Notes under the pieces: generated by a model
The model's database searches: none
The model's input: the letters and a program-made list of their open reading frames with translations, nothing else
Told to the model about the DNA's origin: nothing
Position numbers and translations under genes: made by a program
Assembly (NCBI RefSeq): GCF_018614135.1
Contig: NZ_JAGGOW010000089.1
Coordinates: 1-40,016, forward strand
DNA from: Streptomyces sp. ISL-66
GTDB taxonomy: Bacteria > Actinomycetota > Actinomycetes > Streptomycetales > Streptomycetaceae
Direction of reading: 5' to 3'
Length of the DNA: 40,016 nt
Shown: positions 1-7,134 of the stretch, one piece after another
Layout: every line of letters starts with the position of its first letter
Position numbering within the stretch: position 1 is the first letter of the stretch

Positions 1-73
1 GGTCCGCAGCGGCCGGCTCGGTGCGGGCGGCCCGCAGCGGGCGGCCCGTCCGGCGGGTTCGCGCAACGCGAAG

Positions 74-102
74 GGGCGGCGCCGTCACCGACGGCACCGC
101 CC
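74..102 (-). terminator. Hairpin terminator after the FAH-family gene
   Basis: Thirteen-base arms (74-86 and 90-102) pair with one C-A mismatch around the three-base loop ACC. It lies about 50 bases past the stop of the leftward FAH-family gene. There is no U tract, which is usual for GC-rich actinomycete terminators. Bases 1-153 otherwise show no gene. Confidence 0.5.
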
Positions 103-153
103 ACCCCACCCACACGCTGCCGAGCCGCGCGGCCTCGGCCACGCGCCTTCGGG

Positions 154-1011
154 CTAGGCGCTCTTGAACTCCTGGCGCTGACGGCCGAGGCCCTCGATCT
201 CCAGCTCCACCACGTCACCGGCCCGCAGGAACGGCTTCGGCTCCGGCTGGCCCGCGGCCACACCGGCCGGGGTGCCGGTGACGAGGACGTCGCCGGGGTA
301 GAGGGTCATGAACTGGCTGACGTACCGGACGACCTCGCCGACCGGGAAGATCTGGTCCGAGGTGTGGCCGTCCTGCTTGAGCTCGCCGTTGACCCACAGC
401 TTCACGTCCAGCGCCTGCGGGTCCGGGACCTCGTCCGCGGTGACCAGCCATGGGCCGAGCGGGGTGAAGGTCTCGCAGTTCTTGCCCTTGTCCCAGGTAC
501 CGCCGCGCTCGGTCTGGAAGGCGCGCTCGGTCACGTCGTTGACCAGCACGTACCCGCCGACGTGCGCGAGGCCCTCCTCGGCGGAGGCCAGGTAGCGGGC
601 GGTGGCGCCGATGACCACGCCGAGCTCGGCCTCCCAGTCGGTCTTGACGCTCTCGCGCGGGATCAGCACGGTGTCGTCGGGACCGACCACGGTGTCGGAG
701 GCCTTGAGGAACAAGATCGGCTCGGCCGGCGCCTCGGCGCCGACCTCTGCCGCGTGCCCGTGGTAGTTCAGGCCGATGCCCACGACCTTGCCTATGCGGC
801 CGACGGCGGACCCGATTCGCAGACCTTCGGCGTCCAGCACCGGGAGCTCACCGGACTCGGCCGCGTCCCGTACTCGGGACAGCACCGAGTCGTCGGCGAG
901 CAGTGCGCCGTCCACATCCGTGATCAGGCCGGACAGGTCCCGCAGGGCCCCGTCCTGGTCGAGCAGCGCGGGGCGCTCCGACCCGACGGGTCCTACACGC
1001 AGCAGCTTCAT
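154..1011 (-). CDS. Fumarylacetoacetate hydrolase family protein
   Basis: The 285-residue product has the FAH C-terminal fold: a GLNYHGHAAE segment near residue 90, the DWEAELGVVIG strand carrying the metal-binding Glu-x-Glu pair, NDVTER for the metal Asp, and the late VTGTPAGV loop. The family is Mg2+/Mn2+-dependent and cleaves C-C bonds or decarboxylates 2-oxo acids in aromatic catabolism (acylpyruvate hydrolase or 2-hydroxyhepta-dienedioate isomerase type). The real substrate cannot be read from sequence. I chose the ATG at 1011 because GGGAG lies 8-9 bases upstream and the protein then begins MKLLRVG as relatives do. A longer reading to 1104 gives a His/Pro-rich non-family leader. It appears monocistronic. 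Confidence 0.88.
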   Translation of the reverse strand: MKLLRVGPVGSERPALLDQDGALRDLSGLITDVDGALLADDSVLSRVRDAAESGELPVLDAEGLRIGSAVGRIGKVVGIGLNYHGHAAEVGAEAPAEPILFLKASDTVVGPDDTVLIPRESVKTDWEAELGVVIGATARYLASAEEGLAHVGGYVLVNDVTERAFQTERGGTWDKGKNCETFTPLGPWLVTADEVPDPQALDVKLWVNGELKQDGHTSDQIFPVGEVVRYVSQFMTLYPGDVLVTGTPAGVAAGQPEPKPFLRAGDVVELEIEGLGRQRQEFKSA

Positions 1012-1132
1012 GGGCATTCTCCCGTGGTCGTGGGTGGTCGGCCCGTGGGCGTGCCCGGGCCGGCCGATGGGTTGCGGCCATCGGAGGATTGGCTGATCCT
1101 CCAAGATGTCGGCCCAATCCGCAAGACCCCGT

Positions 1133-1465
1133 TCACGGACTGGAACGCCCCGCTCCGGCGCTCTCCCGCTCCGCCCTCTCGGCCCGCTCCTTGCGGTGCT
1201 GGAGCCAGGCCCACTCGGCCACCGACCAGGCGGTGGTGGTGACCAGGTACAGCCCGGCCGCCAGCGGCACCAGGGCGGCTGTGATCAGCCTCCCGAACGA
1301 CAGCAGGGGCAGTACACCGCCCAGCTTGCGCATGATCTCCTGCTGCTCGGCACTCACCACGACACCGCCGCCGGCCCCGGCGGGCTTGGCCCTGGCCACC
1401 TCGACCCCCGCGCGCTTGGGTCCTACGCGGCCGCCGGAAGGCGACGGCCGGGCGCCCCGGGCCAC
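1133..1465 (-). pseudogene. YidC/Oxa1 insertase remnant (C-terminal end only)
   Basis: The reading frame carries only the last part of a YidC/Oxa1-type membrane insertase: a linker, then GGVLPLLSFGRLITAALVPL and VTTTAWSVAEWAWLQ, which match the final membrane segment of Streptomyces YidC-like proteins that follow a DUF6412 gene. The family normally has about 250 residues and five membrane segments. Here the DUF6412 gene ends at 1423, so there is no room for the first roughly 170 residues. A GTG near 1355 could start a peptide of about 74 residues with one membrane helix. I read it as a deletion derivative, although a translated single-helix protein is possible. The essential housekeeping YidC should lie elsewhere. 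Confidence 0.6.
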
Positions 1466-1776
1466 GACCGGCCCGAGGCATCGGGATCGCGCTGCGGCAG
1501 GAACGCCGTGCGCTGCTCGCGATCACGGATCGCGGTGCGTATTCGGTGCGGAGGCACCGGCCGCACGAGCCGGGCAACCAGAACCGAGGCGCCCACGGCG
1601 AGGGTCGTCGCCGCGAGGACGACCACGACCGCTCCGAGCCCGCCTTCCTCGGCGAACAACCCGAGGAATCCGCCGAGCAGCACGAGCGACGCCAACCCGG
1701 CCAGCATCCGGGCGCACCGGGCGAACGGCGCGAGCCGCGCGAACGGCATGCGGCGAAGACCGCCGTGCTCCGCCAT
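1423..1776 (-). CDS. DUF6412 small membrane protein
   Basis: The 117-residue protein has two hydrophobic stretches (about residues 22-40 and 45-63) followed by a conserved tail, RPVPPHRIRTAIRDREQRT and FLPQRDPDASGR. That tail is the signature I associate with DUF6412. Function is unknown. In Streptomyces it usually sits directly upstream of a YidC-like gene, and here it overlaps the YidC remnant. The ATG at 1776 is preferred because the residues upstream look non-coding. Its ribosome binding site is weak (GGTGGGTGG), and the ATG at 1749 is an alternative. Confidence 0.75.
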   Translation of the reverse strand: MAEHGGLRRMPFARLAPFARCARMLAGLASLVLLGGFLGLFAEEGGLGAVVVVLAATTLAVGASVLVARLVRPVPPHRIRTAIRDREQRTAFLPQRDPDASGRSWPGAPGRRLPAAA

Positions 1777-1898
1777 GCGAACCACCCACCCCAACCACTC
1801 CCGCGCACGAACTCCCGTACGAGATCCGGTACTCGAAACCGATACTAACCATGCCCACTGACAACGGGCGGCGAGGACAGAGGCGGCGGAACGGACCT

Positions 1899-2741
1899 TC
1901 AGCGCTTGAGAACCCCCCACACCACCAACCGGTACTTGGAGGTGTACTCGGGCGTGCAGGTGGTGAGCGTGATGTACGCGCCGGGCTCGCTGTAGCCGTG
2001 GTCCGTTTTGACGATGCTGCGCGGGACGGGCGCGATCACCCCGGTGTCGCGCTCGGTCGTCTCACCGAGGGTCTTCCCCACGACGTACACGTACCGCCGC
2101 CCCTTCACGTCGACGATCAACTCGTCCCCGGTCCGCAGCCGGTTGATGTAGCGGAAGGGCTCACCGTGCGTATTCCGGTGCCCCGCGAGCGCGAAGTTCC
2201 CCTCCGCCCCGGGCTGCGCGGTCCCGGCGTAGTGTCCCGCGTACCCCTTGTCCAGCACCGACCGCTTGTCCACGCCCTGCGCGACGGGCACGACGACGCC
2301 GAGGCGCGGGATGCGCAGGACCCCGTACGCCGCCTCCTTCGCCGACGGCTCACGCGCGGCGCCCGGGGCCCGAGCCGGGGCTGGGCCTGGGGCCGGGGTC
2401 CGCGCGGCGGAACCCCCCTCGGCCCCGGCGGGCTCGGCCTCCGGCGTGACGGACGGATCTGGGGCGGGCGCCGGCCCGGGGGCGGTACCGGACCCGGGCT
2501 CCGGTCCGAGGGCGGCCCACTCCCCCTCCAGCTCCGCCACCTGCTCGTGCGCCGCCGCGAGGGCCTGGCGATTGGTCCACCACACCTGGTGCACCACCAG
2601 CAACAACACCACCACGCCGACGGTGACCGCCAACTCCGCGGCCGCCCACAGAACCCCCGCGAGACCGGCCCGGCGCAACCGCCACACCCGCCGGCCTTTC
2701 CCCTGCACCACGACCCGTACGTGATCTCGCACGGGCGGCAC
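1899..2741 (-). CDS. Class E sortase
   Basis: This is a 280-residue membrane-anchored transpeptidase. It has a cytoplasmic basic N-terminus, one membrane helix at about residues 31-51, a Pro/Ala-rich linker (80-135) and a sortase barrel. The catalytic residues are visible: His188 in LAGHRNTHGEPF, Cys262 in TLTTC and Arg271 in SKYRLVVWG. Class E sortases of actinobacteria attach LAxTG proteins, such as long chaplins, to peptidoglycan. No LAxTG substrate is encoded in this window. Translation starts at GTG 2741, supported by GGGGGAGG ending about seven bases upstream. It is divergent from the SEC-C gene. Confidence 0.92.
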   Translation of the reverse strand: MPPVRDHVRVVVQGKGRRVWRLRRAGLAGVLWAAAELAVTVGVVVLLLVVHQVWWTNRQALAAAHEQVAELEGEWAALGPEPGSGTAPGPAPAPDPSVTPEAEPAGAEGGSAARTPAPGPAPARAPGAAREPSAKEAAYGVLRIPRLGVVVPVAQGVDKRSVLDKGYAGHYAGTAQPGAEGNFALAGHRNTHGEPFRYINRLRTGDELIVDVKGRRYVYVVGKTLGETTERDTGVIAPVPRSIVKTDHGYSEPGAYITLTTCTPEYTSKYRLVVWGVLKR

Positions 2742-2775
2742 CTTAAGTCCTCCCCCGTCAACTGACCAGCGCTAG

Positions 2776-2781
2776 TACGGT
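2776..2781 (+). promoter_or_regulatory. -10 box of leaderless SEC-C gene
   Basis: TACGGT fits TANNNT and is followed by seven bases and then ATG 2789. Transcription would begin at or next to the start codon. The box overlaps the alternative GTG at 2780, which argues against that start. Confidence 0.5.
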
Positions 2782-2788
2782 GTCAACC

Positions 2789-3793
2789 ATGCGCCCCGAC
2801 ACGCCTGCCGAGCACATCGCCGAAGCCGAGCGCCTCATCCGCACGGCGACCCGCTACCCCGAGGACCAGGAGCCGCTGCTCCTCCAGGCCGCCGCCCACC
2901 TCGAACTGGGCGACGCACGCGAACGGGCGAGCGCCCTCTACGACCAACTCCTCGCCGGGGAAACGGCCGACCCCTCCCTGATCAAGGCCCTCCAGGCCGC
3001 CAACCTCTGGGAGTACGGCCACGAGCCCGAGGCCCGCGCCCTGATCTCCGGCATCCGCGCGGCCGCCCCCGAGGACCCCGCACCCTGGGAAGTCATCGCC
3101 GAGACGCTCGAAGCCCACGACGAGCTGGAAGCCTCGCACGAGTGCTTCACCGAGGCCGCCGCCCTCCTCATCCCGGACCACGCCCCCCTCACCCAGGCGA
3201 CCACCGCACTCCTGACCGGCCGCCACCGCGTACGCCGCCTGCTCGGACTCCCGCACGACGACTGGGACATGGTCGCGGACACACGTCACATCGGCCCGAT
3301 CCCGCTGGACGAACTCCACGACCCCAAGCGCATCTGGGCCCTCGGCTCCGACGACCCCGCCGAGCTGCGCGCCGAGATCGCCCGCCTGCGCGCCGAACTC
3401 GGCGACCGCCGCGCCGCCCTCTCCCGGCCCTTCCCGGTGGCCATCCTCCACTGGCCGGCGCGCGAGCTCGCGGAACTCCTCACCTCGTACCCCACCCTGG
3501 CCGCCGAATACCCCTCCCACGACGCCCACCTGGCCCAGGTCGAAGCCTCCCTGCGCACCCTGGCCGCCTCGGGCACGACCAACCTGGGCATCGTCACGGC
3601 GAGCGTCCCGTCATACGAAGCCTTCGCCGCCTCGGAGAAGACCTCCCCGTCCTCCCCGTCCCTCCTGGCGGAATACGCCACCACCCTCGCCGCCCGAGGC
3701 AAAGCCACCCCGTGGCCCCCCACCCCATCCACCCCGTGCTGGTGCACCTCGGGCCGGCCTTACGCGGACTGCCACGGAGCGCCTACGCCCTGA
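2789..3793 (+). CDS. TPR-like protein with C-terminal SEC-C zinc motif
   Basis: The 334-residue protein begins with helix-turn-helix repeats of TPR type (AEHIAEAERLIRTATRYPED, LLLQAAAHLELGDARERASALYDQLL and so on, about residues 1-140). It ends in a SEC-C motif, CWC, eight residues, then CH, which binds zinc as in the SecA tail. SEC-C/TPR proteins are common in Streptomyces and their role is not established. No ribosome binding site precedes ATG 2789, but a TANNNT box stands seven bases before it, so a leaderless mRNA is likely. Its TGA abuts the stop codon of the convergent McrB-like gene with no base between them. Confidence 0.85.
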   Translation: MRPDTPAEHIAEAERLIRTATRYPEDQEPLLLQAAAHLELGDARERASALYDQLLAGETADPSLIKALQAANLWEYGHEPEARALISGIRAAAPEDPAPWEVIAETLEAHDELEASHECFTEAAALLIPDHAPLTQATTALLTGRHRVRRLLGLPHDDWDMVADTRHIGPIPLDELHDPKRIWALGSDDPAELRAEIARLRAELGDRRAALSRPFPVAILHWPARELAELLTSYPTLAAEYPSHDAHLAQVEASLRTLAASGTTNLGIVTASVPSYEAFAASEKTSPSSPSLLAEYATTLAARGKATPWPPTPSTPCWCTSGRPYADCHGAPTP

Positions 3794-4915
3794 TCAGTCG
3801 ACCATTCCCCACGCAGCAGCGGTGGGCGTTCCTTCCCAACCGCTGCTGGTCTGCCAGATGGCGGCGATGCCTTGGTCTTCGAGGTAGGCCGCGTACACGC
3901 CAATGTCCTCGGAGAACAACCCGATGAGATGAGGGGCGGCCCGCTTCTTGTCTCGGTAAAGGAAGTAGCTGTATTCCTTTAGCTGCCCGACTGCTTCACG
4001 GACGGCAGCGGCGGCGTTCCCGTTCCTCAGGACCTTGGCTTCGACGAGCCACTCGAAGGCGTCCCCGTCGCCCTCCGCCTTTCCGATGTCGCCCGCGTGG
4101 AGCGTCAGGTCCTTGGGATGGGTCTTCACGTTCCTGGCCTCGTAGTCCCGGGCCTGGATGTACGTGACGAATTCCTCGATCAACAGCTCGTGCTTACGGC
4201 TCTTCAGCTGCTGATGAGCCGCAATGTTCGCCCGGTAGGAAGCACTGTTCCCCGGCTTGAACCCGATCACCGGTACGGTCGCGGCCTTTCGCTTCCTCTT
4301 CGAGAGGGCGGGAGTGTCTTCCTCACCCTCTCGTGCGGCGCGGATCGCCGCGTCGGCCTCAGCCGCACTTCGGAGAAAGCCCTCGGCTGCACGCAGGTCC
4401 TGTTGAAGCTGCTCCTCGGTGGGCAGGTCCCCGATCTCGTACGAGCGAGCCACGACACTTGCTGCTTCGTACAATTCCGGACGTTTACCCAGGCCGAATA
4501 CTGGACGATGGTTCCACTCTTCGACCAAGCCGACCTCGAGCGCGGCGTACAGTTGGTCGGCCTGCCGTTCGAGATGCGCGAGGAGCGTTTCCCTCCCGCC
4601 CATCCTCTTCTCCAAGTCCGTGACCCCTTGCTGAAGGGTCAGCCATACGGACTTCAAGTCGGTGCTAAAAATGTACGCGAGGTACAGACCGACCTTTGGA
4701 TCTCGATTGATCTTCAGATCAAATACGCCAATCCAAGGCGCATTGGCAGCATTTCCATTACCGCCGTACCCGGCAACGGCCCAGCCGTCCAACACCCCGA
4801 GATCGGTACGGCTGGACACCGCTCGCAGCACCTGCTGACCGGGCACGGGGCCTTTCGTGCCCGCGTTCACGTCATAGGTACTGGCGACCTCAAAGAGCAA
4901 ATCCCGCATCGTCAT
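3794..4915 (-). CDS. McrB N-terminal-like domain fused to a PD-(D/E)xK nuclease-like domain
   Basis: This 373-residue protein is predicted to be a modification-dependent restriction factor. Residues about 1-180 resemble the McrB N-terminal DNA-binding domain (DUF3578): WIGVFDLKINRDPKVGLYLAYIFS, then VWLTLQQGVTDLEKRMG. A charged linker (185-215) follows. The C-terminal half has the layout of a restriction-type nuclease: HELLIEEFV (Glu247/248), Asp276, then WLVEAKV with Glu292 and Lys294 as the ExK pair, and a Gln311-x-Lys-x-x-Tyr helix. There is no AAA+ GTPase and no McrC or methylase gene nearby. The coding DNA and the following 150 bases are visibly less GC-rich than the neighbours, suggesting acquisition. 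The start is the ATG at 4915; a second ATG lies two codons in, and neither has a strong ribosome site. Domain naming is by motif only. Confidence 0.72.
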   Translation of the reverse strand: MTMRDLLFEVASTYDVNAGTKGPVPGQQVLRAVSSRTDLGVLDGWAVAGYGGNGNAANAPWIGVFDLKINRDPKVGLYLAYIFSTDLKSVWLTLQQGVTDLEKRMGGRETLLAHLERQADQLYAALEVGLVEEWNHRPVFGLGKRPELYEAASVVARSYEIGDLPTEEQLQQDLRAAEGFLRSAAEADAAIRAAREGEEDTPALSKRKRKAATVPVIGFKPGNSASYRANIAAHQQLKSRKHELLIEEFVTYIQARDYEARNVKTHPKDLTLHAGDIGKAEGDGDAFEWLVEAKVLRNGNAAAAVREAVGQLKEYSYFLYRDKKRAAPHLIGLFSEDIGVYAAYLEDQGIAAIWQTSSGWEGTPTAAAWGMVD

Positions 4916-5071
4916 GTCACGACGCTACGCAGAGATCAACTCCAGTCAATCCCAACCGATCACATTTCGCTTACAACTGGCTAGATCGCGACGTGACCGC
5001 CGAGAGGCGGCGCAGGAGTTGGCGCAGGCCCTCACAAGCGGAACAGAAGATCCCGGGTGCCGGAGACCAGA

Positions 5072-6628
5072 TCAGAGGCCGGAGGCAAACAGGGGGAGCT
5101 GTTGGTGGCCGCGGGGCAGGGCTGTGGGTGGGGTGGGGCGGGGGGTGGTGAGGGTGAGGAAGGTGCGGAGGGCGGACAGGACTTCTTGTGGGGTGTCTCG
5201 GATCATCGACGGGGTGGCGCTGACGACGAGGATGCCGTGGGATTCCAGGCGGAGGCGGCGGTGGAGGGTGGCGTGCCAGGAGTCGCGGGTGTAGTGGTAC
5301 TCCGCGGAGTCGATCTCCAGGGCCACGCCCTCGTCGGGCCAGTACGCGTCCGGGCTCGCCAGGAAGGTGCCGTCGGGGGTGTAGAGGCGGGCGTTCCACA
5401 AAGGGGTCGGGAGGTCGGTCGCGGAGAGGGTGTCGCGGGCCTGGGCCTCGGCCACCGAGCGGACCCCGGCAAGGAGTTCCGCGGCGGCCTCGCGGATGGC
5501 CGGGCGGGCCAGGAGGCGGGAGGCGCGCAGCTCGGTGTGCAGGTCGTGGGGGTGGCACCAGCCCGCCTGGACCACGTGGGCCAGGACCGAGCGGATCAGG
5601 TCGGGGGCCTCGGCGCGGGCGGCGAAGTCGGCGGCCGCGCGGACCGGGCGGGTGCTCGGGATGCCGGAGACGGTGATGGTCCGGGGCCAGCGGGTGGTGG
5701 GGAACGGGCGCACCTCCGCGGACCCGGCCAGCCGGCGCGGAGCCCGGATCAGGACGTCCGCCGGGGTGTACGGGGCTTCGCGGATGCCGAGCAGCGCGAG
5801 GGCGGCGCCGCCGGTGAGGGCGGCCGTGGTGCCGCAGAGGGGGTCGGAGCCGGGCTCGGCGGCGTAGAGGACGGCGGCGAGGGCGCGTTGGCGGTGGTCC
5901 GGGGGGCCGGTCTGGAGGAGGTAGATCCGGGGCAGCAGGCGCTGCCAGGGCCCGCCGGGGCGGGTGCGGGAGGTGATCGTGCCGCTGGGGATGCCTGCGG
6001 TGGTGGTGAGTTGGTGGCGGGTGGCGAGGTTGAGCTGCCGGCGGGAGGTGGCCGCGGCCGCGGCGAGGGTGGACTGCCTGCGGGAAGTGGCCGTGGCCGT
6101 GGCGAAGGCGGTCTGCCGTTGGGCGGGGGCCTCGGTCGTGGCCGTGGCAACGGCGGGCTGGCGATGGGCGGCGGTCGTGGCCGTGGCCGTGGCCACGGCC
6201 ACGCCGAGCTGGCGATGGGCGGGAGCCGCGGTCGCGGCCCTGGCAACAGCGGGCTGCCGTTGCGCGGGAGCCTCGGTCGTGGCCCTGGCAACGGCGGGCT
6301 GGCGATGGGCGGCGGCCGCGGCCGTGGCCCTGGCAACGGCGGACTGCCGTTGGACGGGGGCCGCGGTCGCGGCCGTGGCAACAGCGGTCTGGCCATGGGC
6401 GGGAGCCGCAGTCGCGGCCCTGGCAACGCCGGACTGGCCATGGGCGGGAGCCGCGGCCGCGGCCGTGGCAACGGCGGGCTGGCGATGGGCGGGGGCCGTG
6501 GTCGTGGGCGTCGCCGTCGCCGCGGTCGTGACCGTCGCCGTGGGACGGACCGGGGAGTGAGTGGCCTTCGTGGGGCGTGAGGTGTGGGGCTTGCGGTGGG
6601 TGCCTGTGGTGCGCGTGAGGGGGTTCAT
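5072..6628 (-). CDS. DUF559-type protein: AbiEi-like winged helix plus Vsr-like nuclease fold, with N-terminal 15-residue repeats
   Basis: The 518-residue product has three parts. Residues 1-46 are Thr/Pro-rich. Residues 47-195 are an array of Ala-rich repeats with an arginine-glutamine core, mostly 15 residues long. From 196 comes a winged helix (RRQLNLATRHQLTTTAG ... RIYLLQTG) like that of AbiEi-family antitoxins. The C-terminal part (about 410-490) has VALEIDSAEYHYTRDSWHATLHRRLRL condensed around Glu438-Asp440, His445 and Arg459, then GILVVSATP, the arrangement of DUF559/Vsr-like PD-(D/E)xK proteins. Such proteins are common in actinomycetes and their function is unproven. The ATG at 6628 has a GGCGGGG about 12 bases upstream. 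A start within or after the repeats cannot be excluded. Confidence 0.72.
   Translation of the reverse strand: MNPLTRTTGTHRKPHTSRPTKATHSPVRPTATVTTAATATPTTTAPAHRQPAVATAAAAAPAHGQSGVARAATAAPAHGQTAVATAATAAPVQRQSAVARATAAAAAHRQPAVARATTEAPAQRQPAVARAATAAPAHRQLGVAVATATATTAAHRQPAVATATTEAPAQRQTAFATATATSRRQSTLAAAAATSRRQLNLATRHQLTTTAGIPSGTITSRTRPGGPWQRLLPRIYLLQTGPPDHRQRALAAVLYAAEPGSDPLCGTTAALTGGAALALLGIREAPYTPADVLIRAPRRLAGSAEVRPFPTTRWPRTITVSGIPSTRPVRAAADFAARAEAPDLIRSVLAHVVQAGWCHPHDLHTELRASRLLARPAIREAAAELLAGVRSVAEAQARDTLSATDLPTPLWNARLYTPDGTFLASPDAYWPDEGVALEIDSAEYHYTRDSWHATLHRRLRLESHGILVVSATPSMIRDTPQEVLSALRTFLTLTTPRPTPPTALPRGHQQLPLFASGL
6044..6490 (-). repeat. 45-bp in-frame minisatellite in the DUF559-type gene
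   Basis: About ten tandem units encode residues 47-195 with the glutamine of the core recurring at 50, 65, 80, 95, 110, 125, 140, 157, 172 and 185. Seven units are exactly 15 residues, and the others are 17, 14 and 13. Unit consensus is Ala-(His/Gln)-Arg-Gln-x-Ala-Val-Ala followed by Ala/Thr and Pro. The units degrade toward the winged helix, whose own first helix starts Arg-Arg-Gln at 196. Confidence 0.9.
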
Positions 6629-6780
6629 GGCCGCGGTATGCCCCGCCGGAGCGGCCGGGACTCCCCGTCGGGCGCCCTTTCGGAACTGCGCAGGAGCCCG
6701 GGGCGGGAGGTATGCGCCGCGTCGTTGGAGTTGGCAGCACCGACTGAGCCATCCGGTCGGTGTAAGCGGCCTGTTGGGGG

Positions 6781-6902
6781 CGGCAGCCCGTCGGGGGTGG
6801 CAGCCCGTCGGGGATGGCAGACGACCGCCGCGGATGGCTACCCGCCGCGGATAGCAGACCGCCGCGGGTAGCAGACCGCCGCAGGTGGCAGACCGCCGCG
6901 AG
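6781..6902. repeat. Seven tandem 17-bp units, non-coding
   Basis: Units start at 6781, 6798, 6815 (20 bases), 6835, 6852, 6869 and 6886. The last three are closest to each other, for example TAGCAGACCGCCGCGGG at 6852-6868 and TAGCAGACCGCCGCAGG at 6869-6885. No gene reads through them credibly. Confidence 0.85.
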
Positions 6903-6976
6903 TGGGGCCGGACGGGTGATCGGAGTGAGCGCCCGCGGGCTCACCCACTGCGCCGGGACACTGGGCCGGTGTAGGT

Positions 6977-7024
6977 GGGACACGCTCGCTCGGGGCGGGT
7001 TGCCGGCGGGAGCGAGCGTGTCCC
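6977..7024. repeat. 15-bp perfect inverted repeat
   Basis: GGGACACGCTCGCTC (6977-6991) is exactly complementary to 7010-7024 across an 18-base GC-rich loop. It lies about 110 bases past the stop of the leftward GNAT gene, so a terminator role is possible. It could also be an insertion-element end or operator. Confidence 0.6.
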
Positions 7025-7134
7025 GCCTCGGCTCGGCTCGGCGCGTTGGGTGAGCGTCACGCTGGTGTGGCCGCGTCGGATCGGGTCGCGGTGGACGGCG
7101 GGTGGGGTGGTCGGTCGGTCCGCTGGGCGGCGGA

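Larger units (their letters stand above)
6629..7134. other. Gene-free stretch with repeats
   Basis: No credible gene is seen in these 506 bases. They hold the upstream region of the DUF559-type gene, a 17-base tandem repeat (6781-6902), a long inverted repeat (6977-7024) and the sequence beyond the stop of the GNAT gene. Open frames here are low-complexity products of the repeats. Confidence 0.6.

Noticed and set aside
2780..2788. GTG 2780 as the start of the SEC-C gene
   Set aside because: It overlaps the -10 box TACGGT; ATG 2789 fits a leaderless transcript better.
5057..6580. A long plus-strand frame with GGxGRGxG repeats that looks like a glycine-rich RNA-binding protein
   Set aside because: It is the antisense reading of the 45-base minisatellite. 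It has no ribosome site and no conserved domain.
4971..6983. A 670-residue Pro/His/Arg-rich frame on the minus strand covering the DUF559-type gene
   Set aside because: Another reading frame of the same repeat. It has no family motif, while the overlapping 518-residue frame has a recognisable winged helix and nuclease-like end.
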